64,000 bases of DNA from Mycolicibacterium aichiense (GTDB taxonomy: Bacteria > Actinomycetota > Actinomycetes > Mycobacteriales > Mycobacteriaceae): contig NZ_AP022561.1 of the NCBI RefSeq assembly GCF_010726245.1, positions 5,704,001-5,768,000 of the forward strand. Reading direction: 5' to 3'. The position numbers were made by a program, and so were the translations under genes. This document shows positions 7,708-18,012 of the stretch, piece by piece; within the stretch, counting starts at the first letter, position 1; each line of letters starts with the position of its first letter. The notes beneath the pieces are model-generated. The model saw only the letters and a list, made by a program, of their open reading frames with translations, was not told where the DNA came from and made no database searches.

Positions 7708-8427
7708 AGTCGTACGCCCAGCTCACGTCGCGAGCGTTCAGGGAAGTCACGCTCTCGCGAAACACCATCGCGGGAAGAGCGCAAAGAGGCCACCCGCCGG
7801 GCCATCATCGCGGCCGCACTCAAGCTCCTCGACGAGCGCAGCTTCAGTGGCCTGAGCCTGCGTGAAGTCACCCGCGAGGCCGGGATCGTGCCTGCCGCGT
7901 TCTACCGCCATTTCGAGTCGATGGACGCCCTCGGCCTGGTTCTGATCGACGAGTCGTTCCGCACCCTGCGCGAGATGCTGCGCAGCGCCCGCGCGGGCAA
8001 GCTCGACCCGAACCGCGTCATCGAGTCGACGGTGGACATCCTGGTCGCCGGGGTGGCCGAGCAGCGTGAGCACTGGCGGTTCATCGGGCGCGAGCGCTCC
8101 AGCGGTGTGACGGTGCTGCGCTATGCGATCCGCACCGAGATCCGGCTGATCACCTCCGAGCTCGCCACCGACCTCGCGCGGTTCCCCGGGCTCAACGAGT
8201 GGAGCACCGAGGACCTCAACATCCTGGCCAGTCTGTTCGTGAACTCGATGATCATCATCGCCGAGGCCATCGAGGACGCCCACGACGCGGCCGCGCTCGA
8301 CGAGATCAAGCGCACCGCGGTCAAGCAGCTGCGGATGATCACGGTCGGTGTCAACGCCTGGGAGCCGGCGCCGGTGGTCGACGAGGATGACGAAGACCCG
8401 CATGCCGACGATGTACCCGAGGCCTGA
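7702..8427 (+). CDS. TetR-family regulator, DesT-like
   Basis: Transcription factor of 241 residues. After a basic, Ser/Arg-rich N-terminal tail, the helix-turn-helix domain starts near EERKEATRRAIIAAALKLL and includes LSLREVTREAGIVPAAFYRHF. The ligand domain follows, ending in an acidic tail (DEDDEDPHADD). The longest frame opens at 7624, but those residues are uncharacteristic; the GTG at 7702 inside the inverted repeat is preferred. Being divergent from the desaturase operon with shared half-sites, it probably senses acyl-CoA and controls desaturation, as DesT does in Pseudomonas. Ligand and sign of control are inferred. Confidence 0.82.
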   Translation: MNSRTPSSRRERSGKSRSRETPSREERKEATRRAIIAAALKLLDERSFSGLSLREVTREAGIVPAAFYRHFESMDALGLVLIDESFRTLREMLRSARAGKLDPNRVIESTVDILVAGVAEQREHWRFIGRERSSGVTVLRYAIRTEIRLITSELATDLARFPGLNEWSTEDLNILASLFVNSMIIIAEAIEDAHDAAALDEIKRTAVKQLRMITVGVNAWEPAPVVDEDDEDPHADDVPEA

Positions 8428-8459
8428 GCACCAGCTTTGAAACCGGGTACACCACCCCC

Positions 8460-9125
8460 ATGGTCAAGCCCGCAGTGCTCTTCGACATCGACGGCACCCT
8501 TGTCGACTCGAACTACCTTCACGTCCACGCTTGGCAGCAGGCCTTCCATGAGGTCGGCTTACCGGTGCAGGCCTGGCATGTCCACCGCTCGATCGGCATG
8601 GACGGGTCCACCTTGGTCGATCAGTTGTCCGACGGCGCCGACGACGATACGCAGAAGCGGCTCAAGGACTTCCACACCCGCCACTACGAGGCCGGCGCCG
8701 ATCTGCTGACCGCGCTGCCCGGGGCGCGCGAACTGCTGCAGCGGGTTGCCGACCTGGGCCTGCAGGTGGTGCTGGCAACCTCCGCGCCGGAGAACGAGCT
8801 GGCCATGTTGCGAAAAACGCTGGGGTGCGACGACCTCGTGTCGGCCATCACCTCGTCCGAGGACGTCGAGCAGGCCAAGCCCCGCCCGGACATCGTCAAC
8901 GTCGCACTGGAGAAGGCCGGGGTGCCGGCGCAGCACGCGGTGTTCGTCGGGGACACCGTCTGGGACGTCGAAGCCAGTTCCCGCGCCGGGGTGCCGTGCA
9001 TCGCGGTGCTGTCCGGTGGCGTGGGCCGAGGCGAGCTCGAAAGGGCCGGTGCCGCAGCCATATTCGACGATGCGCAGGAGCTTCTGGACAACCTCGACGG
9101 TTCACCCGTCGCCGCGCTGCTCTGA
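8460..9125 (+). CDS. HAD-superfamily hydrolase (phosphoglycolate phosphatase-like)
   Basis: Phosphatase of 221 residues. Motif I is FDIDGTLVDS with nucleophile Asp9 and acid/base Asp11; motif II is VVLATSAP; the lysine segment is AKPRPDIV; motif IV is VFVGDTVWDVEAS. The alpha-helical cap after motif I marks the beta-phosphoglucomutase/phosphoglycolate phosphatase subgroup. It starts 32 bp after the TetR gene on the same strand. The substrate is unknown. Confidence 0.85.
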   Translation: MVKPAVLFDIDGTLVDSNYLHVHAWQQAFHEVGLPVQAWHVHRSIGMDGSTLVDQLSDGADDDTQKRLKDFHTRHYEAGADLLTALPGARELLQRVADLGLQVVLATSAPENELAMLRKTLGCDDLVSAITSSEDVEQAKPRPDIVNVALEKAGVPAQHAVFVGDTVWDVEASSRAGVPCIAVLSGGVGRGELERAGAAAIFDDAQELLDNLDGSPVAALL

Positions 9126-9165
9126 GATGGGTTTTGCGCTATCCACGGCCGGGTAGAGACTGCCC

Positions 9166-9909
9166 ATGACTCAGGCGGTGCAACAGCCGAGACGGGCCAC
9201 CGCACCGGACGAACTGGTAGCGCTCTACCGCGACCCGCCCGACGGGCTGCGCGCGAACATGATCATGTCGCTCGACGGCTCCGCGGCGTTCGGCGGTGTG
9301 GCCGGTCCGCTCTCGGACGCCAACGACCAGAGCTTGTTGCTCACGCTGCGCGCGTTCGCCGATGTCGTTCTGGTCGGCGCGGGCACCGTGCGCGCCGAAG
9401 GCTATGGCCCGGTGCGATTGACCGCCGCTCAGGTCGCCGAACGCCGGGAGCGCTGGGGTACCGACGCCATCCCGCCGATCGCGGTGGTCACCCACACCGG
9501 CCGCGTCCCGGCCTCACTGTTCGCCGAGCCCTCCCAGCAGCCCATCCTGATCACCACGGCGCTGGCCGCCCGCGAGCGCCCGCAGCTGGCCGAGCATGCC
9601 GACCTGCTGATCGCCGGCGACAGCGCGGTCAACCTGGAGGCCGCGCTGCGCACACTGCAGGCCCGGGGCATGCGCCGAATTCTGTGCGAGGGCGGCCCCA
9701 CCCTGCTCGACGAGCTGGTTGCGGGCGACCTCGTCGACGAGATGTGCCTGACGATCTCGCCCACGCTGGTCGCGAGCGCCACCACCGCCCGGCCCGGCGC
9801 CCCGGCACTCCCGGTGCCGGCCCGCCTCACGCTGGGCCACGCGGTGACCCTCGAGAACTACGTCTATCTGCGCTATGTCCGGGACCACGAAAGGCAGGCC
9901 AGCACATGA
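9166..9909 (+). CDS. RibD C-terminal-type pyrimidine/dihydrofolate reductase
   Basis: NADPH-dependent reductase of 247 residues with the fold of the RibD C-terminal domain. Visible motifs are ANMIMSLDGSAAFGG near the N-terminus, VVLVGAGTVRAEGYGP in the middle, and RRILCEGGPTLLDELV plus DEMCLTISPTLV near the C-terminus. It lacks a deaminase domain. It resembles M. tuberculosis Rv2671, a RibD-like protein that can replace dihydrofolate reductase. It shares ATGA with the next gene, so the two are translationally coupled. Confidence 0.8.
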   Translation: MTQAVQQPRRATAPDELVALYRDPPDGLRANMIMSLDGSAAFGGVAGPLSDANDQSLLLTLRAFADVVLVGAGTVRAEGYGPVRLTAAQVAERRERWGTDAIPPIAVVTHTGRVPASLFAEPSQQPILITTALAARERPQLAEHADLLIAGDSAVNLEAALRTLQARGMRRILCEGGPTLLDELVAGDLVDEMCLTISPTLVASATTARPGAPALPVPARLTLGHAVTLENYVYLRYVRDHERQAST

Positions 9910-10331
9910 GCGGTAACGAATTGCTGGGCCGCCGGCCCGAGGGCGTCGACGACGACACCGTCGAAGCGGTCGGCTCGCTGTCCGAGGCGCTGGAGTACGT
10001 GGAGCGGGCCCGCGGCCACCTGTACTCCTTCCACCAGCTGATGGGCCACGCGGACCTGCTGCTCGGCGAAGCCTGCGACAAGCTGCGCGATGCCGGGCAC
10101 GCCGACATCGCCGACCGCCTGACCGAGGAGATGGTCGGCCGTAACGTGCTGCACGGCCGCTGGACCTTCCAGATCGTCGAGGAGTTCGACGACGACTACT
10201 GGTCGGTGCTGCGCGAACGTGAGCGCGGCGTGCGTGATCAGCTGATGGGCGGGAACCGCCATGTATTCGAAGCCGAGATGAAAGAGCGACGACGGACCAG
10301 CGGTCGGCCCGGTCACGAAGCAGTTCCGTGA
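9906..10331 (+). CDS. Conserved hypothetical protein
   Basis: Soluble, charged, mostly helical protein of 141 residues; no family recognised. It has many Asp, Glu and Arg residues (VEEFDDDYWSVLRERERG) and no signal peptide or membrane segment. The ATG overlaps the stop of the RibD-like gene by four bases, so they are co-translated. A function linked to the reductase cannot be inferred from sequence. Confidence 0.7.
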   Translation: MSGNELLGRRPEGVDDDTVEAVGSLSEALEYVERARGHLYSFHQLMGHADLLLGEACDKLRDAGHADIADRLTEEMVGRNVLHGRWTFQIVEEFDDDYWSVLRERERGVRDQLMGGNRHVFEAEMKERRRTSGRPGHEAVP

Positions 10332-10434
10332 CGTCAATTGTCACCCCAGTCACAAACCTGTACTGACTGATTTGGCGCGGCCCGTTCCGGGGTACACCCC
10401 ACAGTCCACCCCGCCTATCTAGGGAGTCCCACAC

Positions 10435-12564
<2,130 letters not shown>

Positions 12565-12573
12565 GAAAAGCCA

Positions 12574-12621
12574 ACGGACCATGGCCGATCCCCTCCCCTC
12601 CGGGGGACCGCCATGGTCCGT
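12574..12621. terminator. Long hairpin after glgX
   Basis: Arms ACGGACCATGG (12574-12584) and CCATGGTCCGT (12611-12621) form a perfect 11-bp stem; the loop itself contains a C-rich/G-rich inner stem. It starts 9 bp after the stop codon. There is no U-run, as is usual for mycobacterial terminators. Confidence 0.6.
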
Positions 12622-12786
12622 GGTAGCGCTGGCCCGATTATCACAATGAGGAACCCGCGATACGCAGTTTTCACCAATTTGAATTCAAGATTTTCCGGGG
12701 CTCAGCAAACGGTCAGGCCGGATCGTCGGGGATGTCAATTCCGCTCGACGTGAAGCGGTTACGGCCTGCCGGCCGCCACGGTGCTG

Positions 12787-13110
12787 TCACTCCACCACGG
12801 GGTAGAGCGAGTCACCGTCCTCAGGCGTGCCACTGATCTGGCCGTGGTGCGCACGATCCAGGGCGGTGTCGTCGGATTCGATGTCGGCGATCACGTCGGG
12901 CTCTTCTTCGCTGAGCCGGGCGTCCAGCGACTCGCCCTCGCGTTCCTCCCGCGCCGTGATGCCGAATTTGGTTGCCCCGCTCCAGCCTTCAGGCGGGTCC
13001 ACCACGTCGTCGCCATCGTTGTTGCGCACCTCGTCGGAGTCGAGCGACTCCGAGCCGCTCAGAGTGTCGCCGGGGCCGCCTTCGTCGGGAAAGTCCACTG
13101 GATCAGTCAT
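12787..13110 (-). CDS. DUF5709-family acidic protein
   Basis: Small acidic soluble protein of 107 residues. The core WSGATKFGITAREERE with GESLDARLSEEEPDV matches my memory of the DUF5709 family of mycobacteria and relatives. The N-terminus is very rich in Asp, Glu and Ser and is probably disordered. Function is unknown. It lies 46 bp downstream of the GNAT gene on the same strand and may be read with that operon. Confidence 0.75.
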   Translation of the reverse strand: MTDPVDFPDEGGPGDTLSGSESLDSDEVRNNDGDDVVDPPEGWSGATKFGITAREEREGESLDARLSEEEPDVIADIESDDTALDRAHHGQISGTPEDGDSLYPVVE

Positions 13111-13156
13111 GCCGACGGCGTGCCCTGCGGTCGGGGTGGCTAAACCGTCCGCACGG

Positions 13157-13765
13157 TCAACGCGGTGACCGCCACATCGGCCACAATGACGGGCCGCCCT
13201 CGGGCAGCGTGAGCTCGCCGGTCACCTCGAAGCCGAACCGCTGGTAGTACGGGATGTTGTCGGGGTTGCTGGACTCGAGGTACGCAGGCGCATATTCGGC
13301 GTCGCAGCGATCCAGCCGCGAGCACATGAGCGCATGACCGAAGCCACCGCCGCGCACGGTCGGGTCACTGCCGATGATGCCCAGATACCAGTGCGGCTCC
13401 TCCGGATGATGTTCCTTCATCAGGTCGGTGACTGCCCGCCCGGCGGCAAGCCGGCCCCGGAAGGCACGCAGGACGCCGGGCAGCATTGCCAGCTGCTCGC
13501 GTGGCGACTGCTGCCACCGGCCTGGTGGATCCCACAGCGCGGCCGCCGCGACGCCGTCGTCGGACACCGCCACCTCGGTGCCGCGGCCGGCCAGGAAGTG
13601 GTGGCGGGTCAGCGCGCTGAACATTCCGGGCAGTGCAGCCTTGCGCCGCTCGACGTCGGGTTGCACCCAGGCCATCACCGGGTCGTCGTGAAACGCCCGG
13701 CCCAGGACCCGCGCCAAAGCCGGGATGTCAGCCTTGCGGGCGGGACGGACGTCGATGGGCACCAC
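13157..13765 (-). CDS. GNAT-family N-acetyltransferase
   Basis: Acetyl-CoA-dependent acyltransferase of 202 residues. The fold begins IDVRPARKADIPALARVLGRAF. The acetyl-CoA loop is the modified IGSDPTVRGGGFGHALM (normally R/QxxGxG/A), and the terminal strand is YLESSNPDNIPYYQRFGF. It lies 6 bp after the SDR stop in the operon crotonase-SDR-GNAT. Two adjacent GTG codons (13765 and 13762) could be the start. The acceptor is unknown. Confidence 0.82.
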   Translation of the reverse strand: MVPIDVRPARKADIPALARVLGRAFHDDPVMAWVQPDVERRKAALPGMFSALTRHHFLAGRGTEVAVSDDGVAAAALWDPPGRWQQSPREQLAMLPGVLRAFRGRLAAGRAVTDLMKEHHPEEPHWYLGIIGSDPTVRGGGFGHALMCSRLDRCDAEYAPAYLESSNPDNIPYYQRFGFEVTGELTLPEGGPSLWPMWRSPR

Positions 13766-13771
13766 TGCAGG

Positions 13772-14656
13772 CTAGTCACCCAAATTAAGCGTGGCCTGGC
13801 GCGCAGACCACTCCCACAATCGGGCGGCCTGCTCGGGGTCGACCGCCCAGGGGGCGTACCCGCCCTCGACACCGTCGACCATCGCGTCGGCGACGTGGCA
13901 GTCCTCGAGGTAGAGACCGCCCTGCCCGTCGAGTTCACCGCTGGTGGCCGCCCACACCGTGGTCGCCGCTCCGTGTTCGACGTCGGTCACTTCGAGGTTG
14001 GCCAGCGTGCCGCCCGCACTGAAATCGTCGCGGGTCATGTGCCGGGCCAGATCCGTGAACACCACCCCGGGGTGCACGGCGAACGAATGCACGCCCCGCG
14101 GTCCCCAGCGCCGTTCCGATTCGACGGTGAACAGCACATTGGCGGTCTTGCTCTGCCCATACGCCTGCCACTTGTCGTAGGCGCTCTCGTCGTCGTAGTT
14201 CGGGTTCTCCCAACGGATCCCGCCGAGCTGGTGTCCGCGGCTGCTGAGGTTGACGATGCGCGTGCCGTCCACGAAGCGGTCGGTCAGTCCGGTGGTGAAG
14301 ACGAAGTGACCCAGATGGTTGGTGCCGAGCTGCATTTCGTAGCCCTGCACAGTGCGGGTCAGCGGCGGAGCCATCACCCCGGCGTTGTTGATAAGCACGT
14401 CGATGCGGTCGTGACGGGCCGCAATCTCCTCGGCCGCGGCGCGCGCCGAGCGCAGGTCGCCGAGTTCGAGGTGCACGGTTTCGCAATCGATCACCGAGCG
14501 GGTCTTGTCCAGATCGCGAACCGCCGCGACGATCTCGGCCCCGGCGGCCTGCATGGCGCGGGCGGTCTGCAACCCGAGCCCGGTAGAGGCCCCGGTGATG
14601 ACGACGGTGCGGCCGGTCAGGTCGATACCGGAAAGAACCTCAGCCGTGGTGGTCAT
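13772..14656 (-). CDS. Short-chain dehydrogenase/reductase
   Basis: NAD(P)-dependent oxidoreductase of 294 residues. The cofactor motif is GASTGLG (about 22-28), with NNAG in the middle, and the catalytic pair lies in YGQSK. The length and the C-terminal region resemble retinol dehydrogenase/WWOX-like SDRs. The frame extends to 14812, but the ATG at 14656 overlaps the upstream crotonase stop by four bases (ATGA), which fixes the start. The substrate is probably a lipid aldehyde or ketone, by inference only. Confidence 0.85.
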   Translation of the reverse strand: MTTTAEVLSGIDLTGRTVVITGASTGLGLQTARAMQAAGAEIVAAVRDLDKTRSVIDCETVHLELGDLRSARAAAEEIAARHDRIDVLINNAGVMAPPLTRTVQGYEMQLGTNHLGHFVFTTGLTDRFVDGTRIVNLSSRGHQLGGIRWENPNYDDESAYDKWQAYGQSKTANVLFTVESERRWGPRGVHSFAVHPGVVFTDLARHMTRDDFSAGGTLANLEVTDVEHGAATTVWAATSGELDGQGGLYLEDCHVADAMVDGVEGGYAPWAVDPEQAARLWEWSARQATLNLGD

Positions 14657-15456
14657 GCGGGGTCTCCCGTCTCGCCGGCCGTGGACCGCCACACCGGGGG
14701 CCGGTTCTCCCGCCAGGCGGCCGGGCCCTCGGCCGCGTCCGGGCCGCCCATCAATTTCAGGTGCACCGTAGTCTCCTCGTCGGCCACCGCGTCGATGTCG
14801 GTCTCGGTCCACAGCAGCCGCTTGCTGTATGCCACCGAGGCCGGGTTGGCGGCCAGTGCCACGTCGCGGGCCAGGTCCAGCGCGGCGGGCAGCACCTCGA
14901 CCGCCGGCAGAGCGCGACTGGCGATCCCGAGGGTGGCGGCCTCCCGGCCGGTGAACGTGCGGCCGGTGAGTAGGATGTCGGCGGCCACGGCCAGGCCGAC
15001 GGCGCGCTTGAGGGTGGCGTGCACCGCGCAGTCGCCGATCATGCCGCGGCGCACCTGCGGGATCGCGAGCTTAGCGTCCTCGGCGACCAGCCGGATGTCA
15101 CACTGCAGCGCCAAGGTCAGGCCGATGCCGATCGCGGGACCGTTGATCGCGGCGATCACCAGCTTGCGCACCCGCCAGGCCGGCGGCTGGATGGGCGAAG
15201 CGCTGAAGCCCTCATCGGGGACGTCGAACGCCGCCGCGGCGGCTGTCATGTCGGCCCCGGCACAGAATGCCCGGCCGGCGCCGGTGACCACGACGACGCG
15301 GACGGCATCGTCGGCGTCGCACCGGCGATAGGCCTGGCCGAGTTGGCGGGCGGTGTCGGCGGAGAACGCGTTGAGCCGTTCCGGCCCGTCCAGCGTGATC
15401 AGGGCGACGCCGGAGTCGTCGACGTCGAGTGAGACTGTCGTGGCGTCGTTGCTCAC
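14653..15456 (-). CDS. Crotonase-fold (enoyl-CoA hydratase-like) protein, catalytic Glu pair absent
   Basis: CoA-binding crotonase of 267 residues. The oxyanion-hole segments are GRAFCAGADM and NGPAIGIGLTLALQCDI. When the region is aligned on CDI, the position of the first hydratase glutamate is Thr, and in AIPQVRRG the second is Gln. Classical hydratase activity is therefore unlikely; isomerase, hydrolase or other crotonase chemistry is possible. The GTG at 15456 (MSNDATTV) is preferred to the frame start at 15510. It is the first gene of an operon with SDR and GNAT, and a DosR-like repeat lies upstream. Confidence 0.82.
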   Translation of the reverse strand: MSNDATTVSLDVDDSGVALITLDGPERLNAFSADTARQLGQAYRRCDADDAVRVVVVTGAGRAFCAGADMTAAAAAFDVPDEGFSASPIQPPAWRVRKLVIAAINGPAIGIGLTLALQCDIRLVAEDAKLAIPQVRRGMIGDCAVHATLKRAVGLAVAADILLTGRTFTGREAATLGIASRALPAVEVLPAALDLARDVALAANPASVAYSKRLLWTETDIDAVADEETTVHLKLMGGPDAAEGPAAWRENRPPVWRSTAGETGDPA

Positions 15457-15518
15457 GCGGCGATCCTGACATACCCGCGGGATAGGCCCACCAGGCGAGT
15501 CATTCGCCACCGCTGCTG

Positions 15519-15532
15519 GGGACGAATGTCCC
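15519..15532. promoter_or_regulatory. Weak DosR-like inverted repeat upstream of the crotonase operon
   Basis: GGGAC-GAAT-GTCCC is a perfect 5-bp inverted repeat with a 4-bp spacer, the geometry of the DosR core (GGGACTWWAGTCCC). The outer bases do not match well. It lies 62 bp upstream of the crotonase start. Confidence 0.3.
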
Positions 15533-15595
15533 TCCCTGCCGGTGACCGCGGACTGTGACCACAGCTGACATCACCGGCATACCGTCGATCATGTG

Positions 15596-15615
15596 GGATA
15601 CCACATGGGGTATCC
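15596..15615. promoter_or_regulatory. Inverted repeat GGATACC-N6-GGTATCC
   Basis: A perfect 7-bp inverted repeat with spacer ACATGG in the 386-bp gap between the crotonase start and the NRAMP stop. It resembles operators of metal repressors such as CsoR/RicR but has a spacer one base shorter than the TACCC-N5-GGGTA form. It lies 20 bp upstream of a weak open frame at 15636. Confidence 0.4.
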
Positions 15616-15635
15616 GGGGACCGGAGGGGCTCACT

Positions 15636-15971
15636 ATGGCCAGGCACCGAAGCAGCGCCACTGCGCGGCGGGTGTGCCGGTACGTGAGCAGCGGCGGGGC
15701 GGCGACAGTCGCGGCGAAGGCGGCACGGGCGGCGACGGTGCGAGGGGTGCCGACCGCGACACCGGCAACGGTGGCTCAGGGGGCCTGCCGCCTCGACCGC
15801 GCACGCTGCCCCGTCGACTCCGGAAACGAGGCCCGACTGCTGTCAGCCGAAGACCGTGGTGATGCCGAGTGCCGCCACGCACACCACGACAACGACGGTG
15901 GTGACGCCGTAGACGATCGTGCCGGCTCGGCGCATCGCGAACCGGCCCATGAGTTCGCGATCTCGGCCTAG
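15636..15971 (+). CDS. Possible small Ala/Arg-rich ORF, doubtful
   Basis: A 111-codon frame opens at ATG 15636 with GGAGGGG six bases upstream (15623-15629) and shortly after the inverted repeat at 15596. By eye its third codon positions are mostly G or C. No family is recognised. The last 129 bases run antisense through the NRAMP gene, which argues against it. Another frame here gives a Gly-rich product with poorer codon use. The rest of the 386-bp gap holds only the two inverted repeats noted. Confidence 0.22.
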   Translation: MARHRSSATARRVCRYVSSGGAATVAAKAARAATVRGVPTATPATVAQGACRLDRARCPVDSGNEARLLSAEDRGDAECRHAHHDNDGGDAVDDRAGSAHREPAHEFAISA

Positions 15972-17081
15972 GCCGATCATCGCGATCATCAGCGGAATCA
16001 ACAGCACCGCGTTGAGCACCTGGGTGCCGACCAGGATCGGCACCAGCGGCGCATTGGGGGCCAAGACGATGACGGCGCCGACCACGGTGACGATCCCGTA
16101 CGTCAGATAGAACGTGCGAGCGTCGCGGTACGGATCGTCGATCGCGGCCTCCACACCGGCGTATTCACAGACGGCGTAGGCCGTCGACAGCGGCAGGATG
16201 GAGGCGGCCAGGAACGCCGCGCCGATCAGTCCGACGGCGAACAATGTGCCCGCCGCCTTGCCGGCCAGTGGTTGAAGGGCGACCGCTGCGTCGGCGGCGT
16301 CGGTGATGCCCCGCCCGTCGCGGTGCAGGGTTGCCGCGCAGGCGACCACCACGAAGAACCCGATCACACCGGTCAGCACCGCCCCGGTGATCACGTCCAC
16401 CCGTTCCAGCGGAAGGTCTTCGGTGCGAAGTTTCTTGTCGACGGCGTAGGACTGCATGAACGACAACCCCCACGGCGCCAACGTGGTGCCCAGCGTGGCC
16501 GTCACAATCGCGATCGCCGGCCCGGTCATCGGCATCGTCGGCACGAACGTTCCGTGCAGCGCGGCCCCCCAGTCGGGTTTGGCCAGAAACCCGGAGGCCA
16601 CGTAGGCCAGGAATACCGTGGACAGCACCAGCAGCAGCCGCTCGACGCGGTGGAAGCTGCCGCGCAGCACCAGCAGCGAGACCGCCACCGCCGCGGCGGG
16701 GACGCTGATGTATCGACTGATGCCGAAGAGCTCGAATCCGGCTGCAATACCGGCGAATTCGGCACAGGTGGTCCCGACGTTGGCGATCACCAGGGCGGCC
16801 AGGATGGCCGCGCCCACCCGGACGCCGTAGCGCTGCCGCACCAACCCGATCAACCCTTGGCCGGTGACCACCCCCATCTTGGCGGCCAGGCTGTGGAAGA
16901 CGATCAGCGCGACGGTGGACAGCAGCAGCACCCACAGCAATTGGTAGCCGTGGTCGGCGCCGAGTACCGAATAGGTGGTGATACCCGCCGGATCGTCGTC
17001 GGACAGCCCGGCCAACAGTCCGGGTCCGAGGACGGCGAGCAGTGCGCCGACCCTGGTGGTGGTGCGGCCCGCCGCGGTCAT
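15843..17081 (-). CDS. NRAMP-superfamily divalent metal transporter, atypical motifs
   Basis: Polytopic transporter of 412 residues with about eleven membrane segments. The TM1 motif, DPGN in classical NRAMP proteins, reads DDDPAGITT (Asp30-Pro31-Ala32-Gly33). The TM6 region reads GTTLAPWGLSFMQSY in place of the Met-Pro-His motif. The metal-coordinating Asn and Met are therefore not in their usual places, so Mn/Fe selectivity cannot be assumed; Mg2+ is an option, as in NRAMP-related magnesium transporters. The start ATG overlaps the stop of the upstream PRC-barrel/MgtE_N-like gene by four bases, so the two form a coupled unit. Confidence 0.82.
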   Translation of the reverse strand: MTAAGRTTTRVGALLAVLGPGLLAGLSDDDPAGITTYSVLGADHGYQLLWVLLLSTVALIVFHSLAAKMGVVTGQGLIGLVRQRYGVRVGAAILAALVIANVGTTCAEFAGIAAGFELFGISRYISVPAAAVAVSLLVLRGSFHRVERLLLVLSTVFLAYVASGFLAKPDWGAALHGTFVPTMPMTGPAIAIVTATLGTTLAPWGLSFMQSYAVDKKLRTEDLPLERVDVITGAVLTGVIGFFVVVACAATLHRDGRGITDAADAAVALQPLAGKAAGTLFAVGLIGAAFLAASILPLSTAYAVCEYAGVEAAIDDPYRDARTFYLTYGIVTVVGAVIVLAPNAPLVPILVGTQVLNAVLLIPLMIAMIGLGRDRELMGRFAMRRAGTIVYGVTTVVVVVCVAALGITTVFG

Positions 17082-17902
17082 GGCGTCACGTCGCGCACGT
17101 GCCGCCGCCGCGGCCAGACCCGCGAGCGCAGGAAGTGCCGGCCGGGGGCATGTCTGAGCCGCTCACGCCACCGCCCCGCGTGTTCCTCGGACATCGCCGC
17201 CACGATCTGGGCGGCGTGGGCGCCCGGCATCGCGCGCAGCACGCGTTCGGCGACGGACGGGTGCGCGGCGCGTACGACGTCGGCGGCCAGCTCGGCACCT
17301 TTGACCGCGAGTATCTCGGTCGCCGATTCGGTGTCCACCCGGCTGACCAGTGCGGCCAGGCCGCGAGCGTCGAGGTGGTGCACGGCCGAGCGTGGGCAGG
17401 CGAGCTGGGCCGCGTGGCCGCGTTCGGAGGTCAGGTGCAGATCAGCCCAGTCGACGACGTCGCGACCGACGCGCACGCCGAGCCGTTCCAACCGCAGGCG
17501 CCGCAGCACCGCGCCGAAACCGACCTCCACACCCACCAGTTCGAGGCGGTGGGCATCCGTTCGAGTCAGCACCACGTCGGCGACGCGGGCCAGCCGCTGG
17601 CCGACGACGTCGATGATCTGGGTGTCCAATACGTCTCGCACCAGCCGGATTTCATGCTCACGCAACTGACAGTCGGTGTACTGGTTGTCCTCGGTGATGG
17701 TGAGCTGGTCGCGCTCGAAGCTGATGACCTGATCCCACGGCACCAGCAGCGGGACGTCGTGGCGGCGGGTGATCAGTACCCGCTCGACGACATGACGCCC
17801 TGACGGCTGGCTGAGGATCACGGTCAGGTCGGCCAGTCGGCCGATGACCCGGTCACCGGCCGCCCGCACGTCCTGACCGGCGATCCGGCTGAGCAACAGC
17901 AC
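17078..17902 (-). CDS. PRC-barrel plus MgtE N-domain-like cytosolic protein
   Basis: Soluble protein of 274 residues. The first half has two PRC-barrel-like segments (AAGDRVIGRLADLTVIL and VVGQRLARVADVVL). The second half is a helical repeat like the MgtE N domain (AELAADVVRAAHPSVAERVL, then HAAQIVAAMSEEHAG). MgtE N domains sense Mg2+ and gate a channel; here the domain is separate and translationally coupled to an NRAMP-type transporter. It probably regulates that transporter, by inference. The Arg/His-rich tail (RVWPRRRHVRDV) is unremarkable. Confidence 0.72.
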   Translation of the reverse strand: MLLLSRIAGQDVRAAGDRVIGRLADLTVILSQPSGRHVVERVLITRRHDVPLLVPWDQVISFERDQLTITEDNQYTDCQLREHEIRLVRDVLDTQIIDVVGQRLARVADVVLTRTDAHRLELVGVEVGFGAVLRRLRLERLGVRVGRDVVDWADLHLTSERGHAAQLACPRSAVHHLDARGLAALVSRVDTESATEILAVKGAELAADVVRAAHPSVAERVLRAMPGAHAAQIVAAMSEEHAGRWRERLRHAPGRHFLRSRVWPRRRHVRDVTP

Positions 17903-17945
17903 GGTGGAAGCATGCCTGATCTGGTGGGCCCGTGGTCGCCGGTCG

Positions 17946-17975
17946 TTGATTAATACAGATGCATGAAGTTATGAT
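17946..17975 (+). promoter_or_regulatory. Candidate SigA-type promoter for the acyl-CoA dehydrogenase
   Basis: TTGATT (17946-17951) and TATGAT (17970-17975) are separated by 18 bp and lie 37 bp before the ATG at 18013, in an AT-rich patch of the intergenic region. Confidence 0.4.
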
Positions 17976-18012
17976 CTCCGCGCCTTAACGCTGCCGATCT
18001 GAGGACCTCACC

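Noticed and set aside
13334..13765. Toxin-antitoxin or defence role for the GNAT gene
   Set aside because: No RHH or other antitoxin partner is adjacent; it is in an operon with metabolic genes.
13334..15331. 665-codon plus-strand frame
   Set aside because: Runs antisense through GNAT, SDR and crotonase genes, whose motifs and 4-bp overlaps are clear on the minus strand.
15596..15615. Calling the inverted repeat a RicR/CsoR box
   Set aside because: The spacing is one base shorter than TACCC-N5-GGGTA and no copper gene is next to it; kept only as an unassigned repeat.
15605..15862. Gly-rich frame resembling a PGRS fragment
   Set aside because: Third codon positions are less GC-rich than in the neighbouring frame, there is no PE domain, and the length is short.
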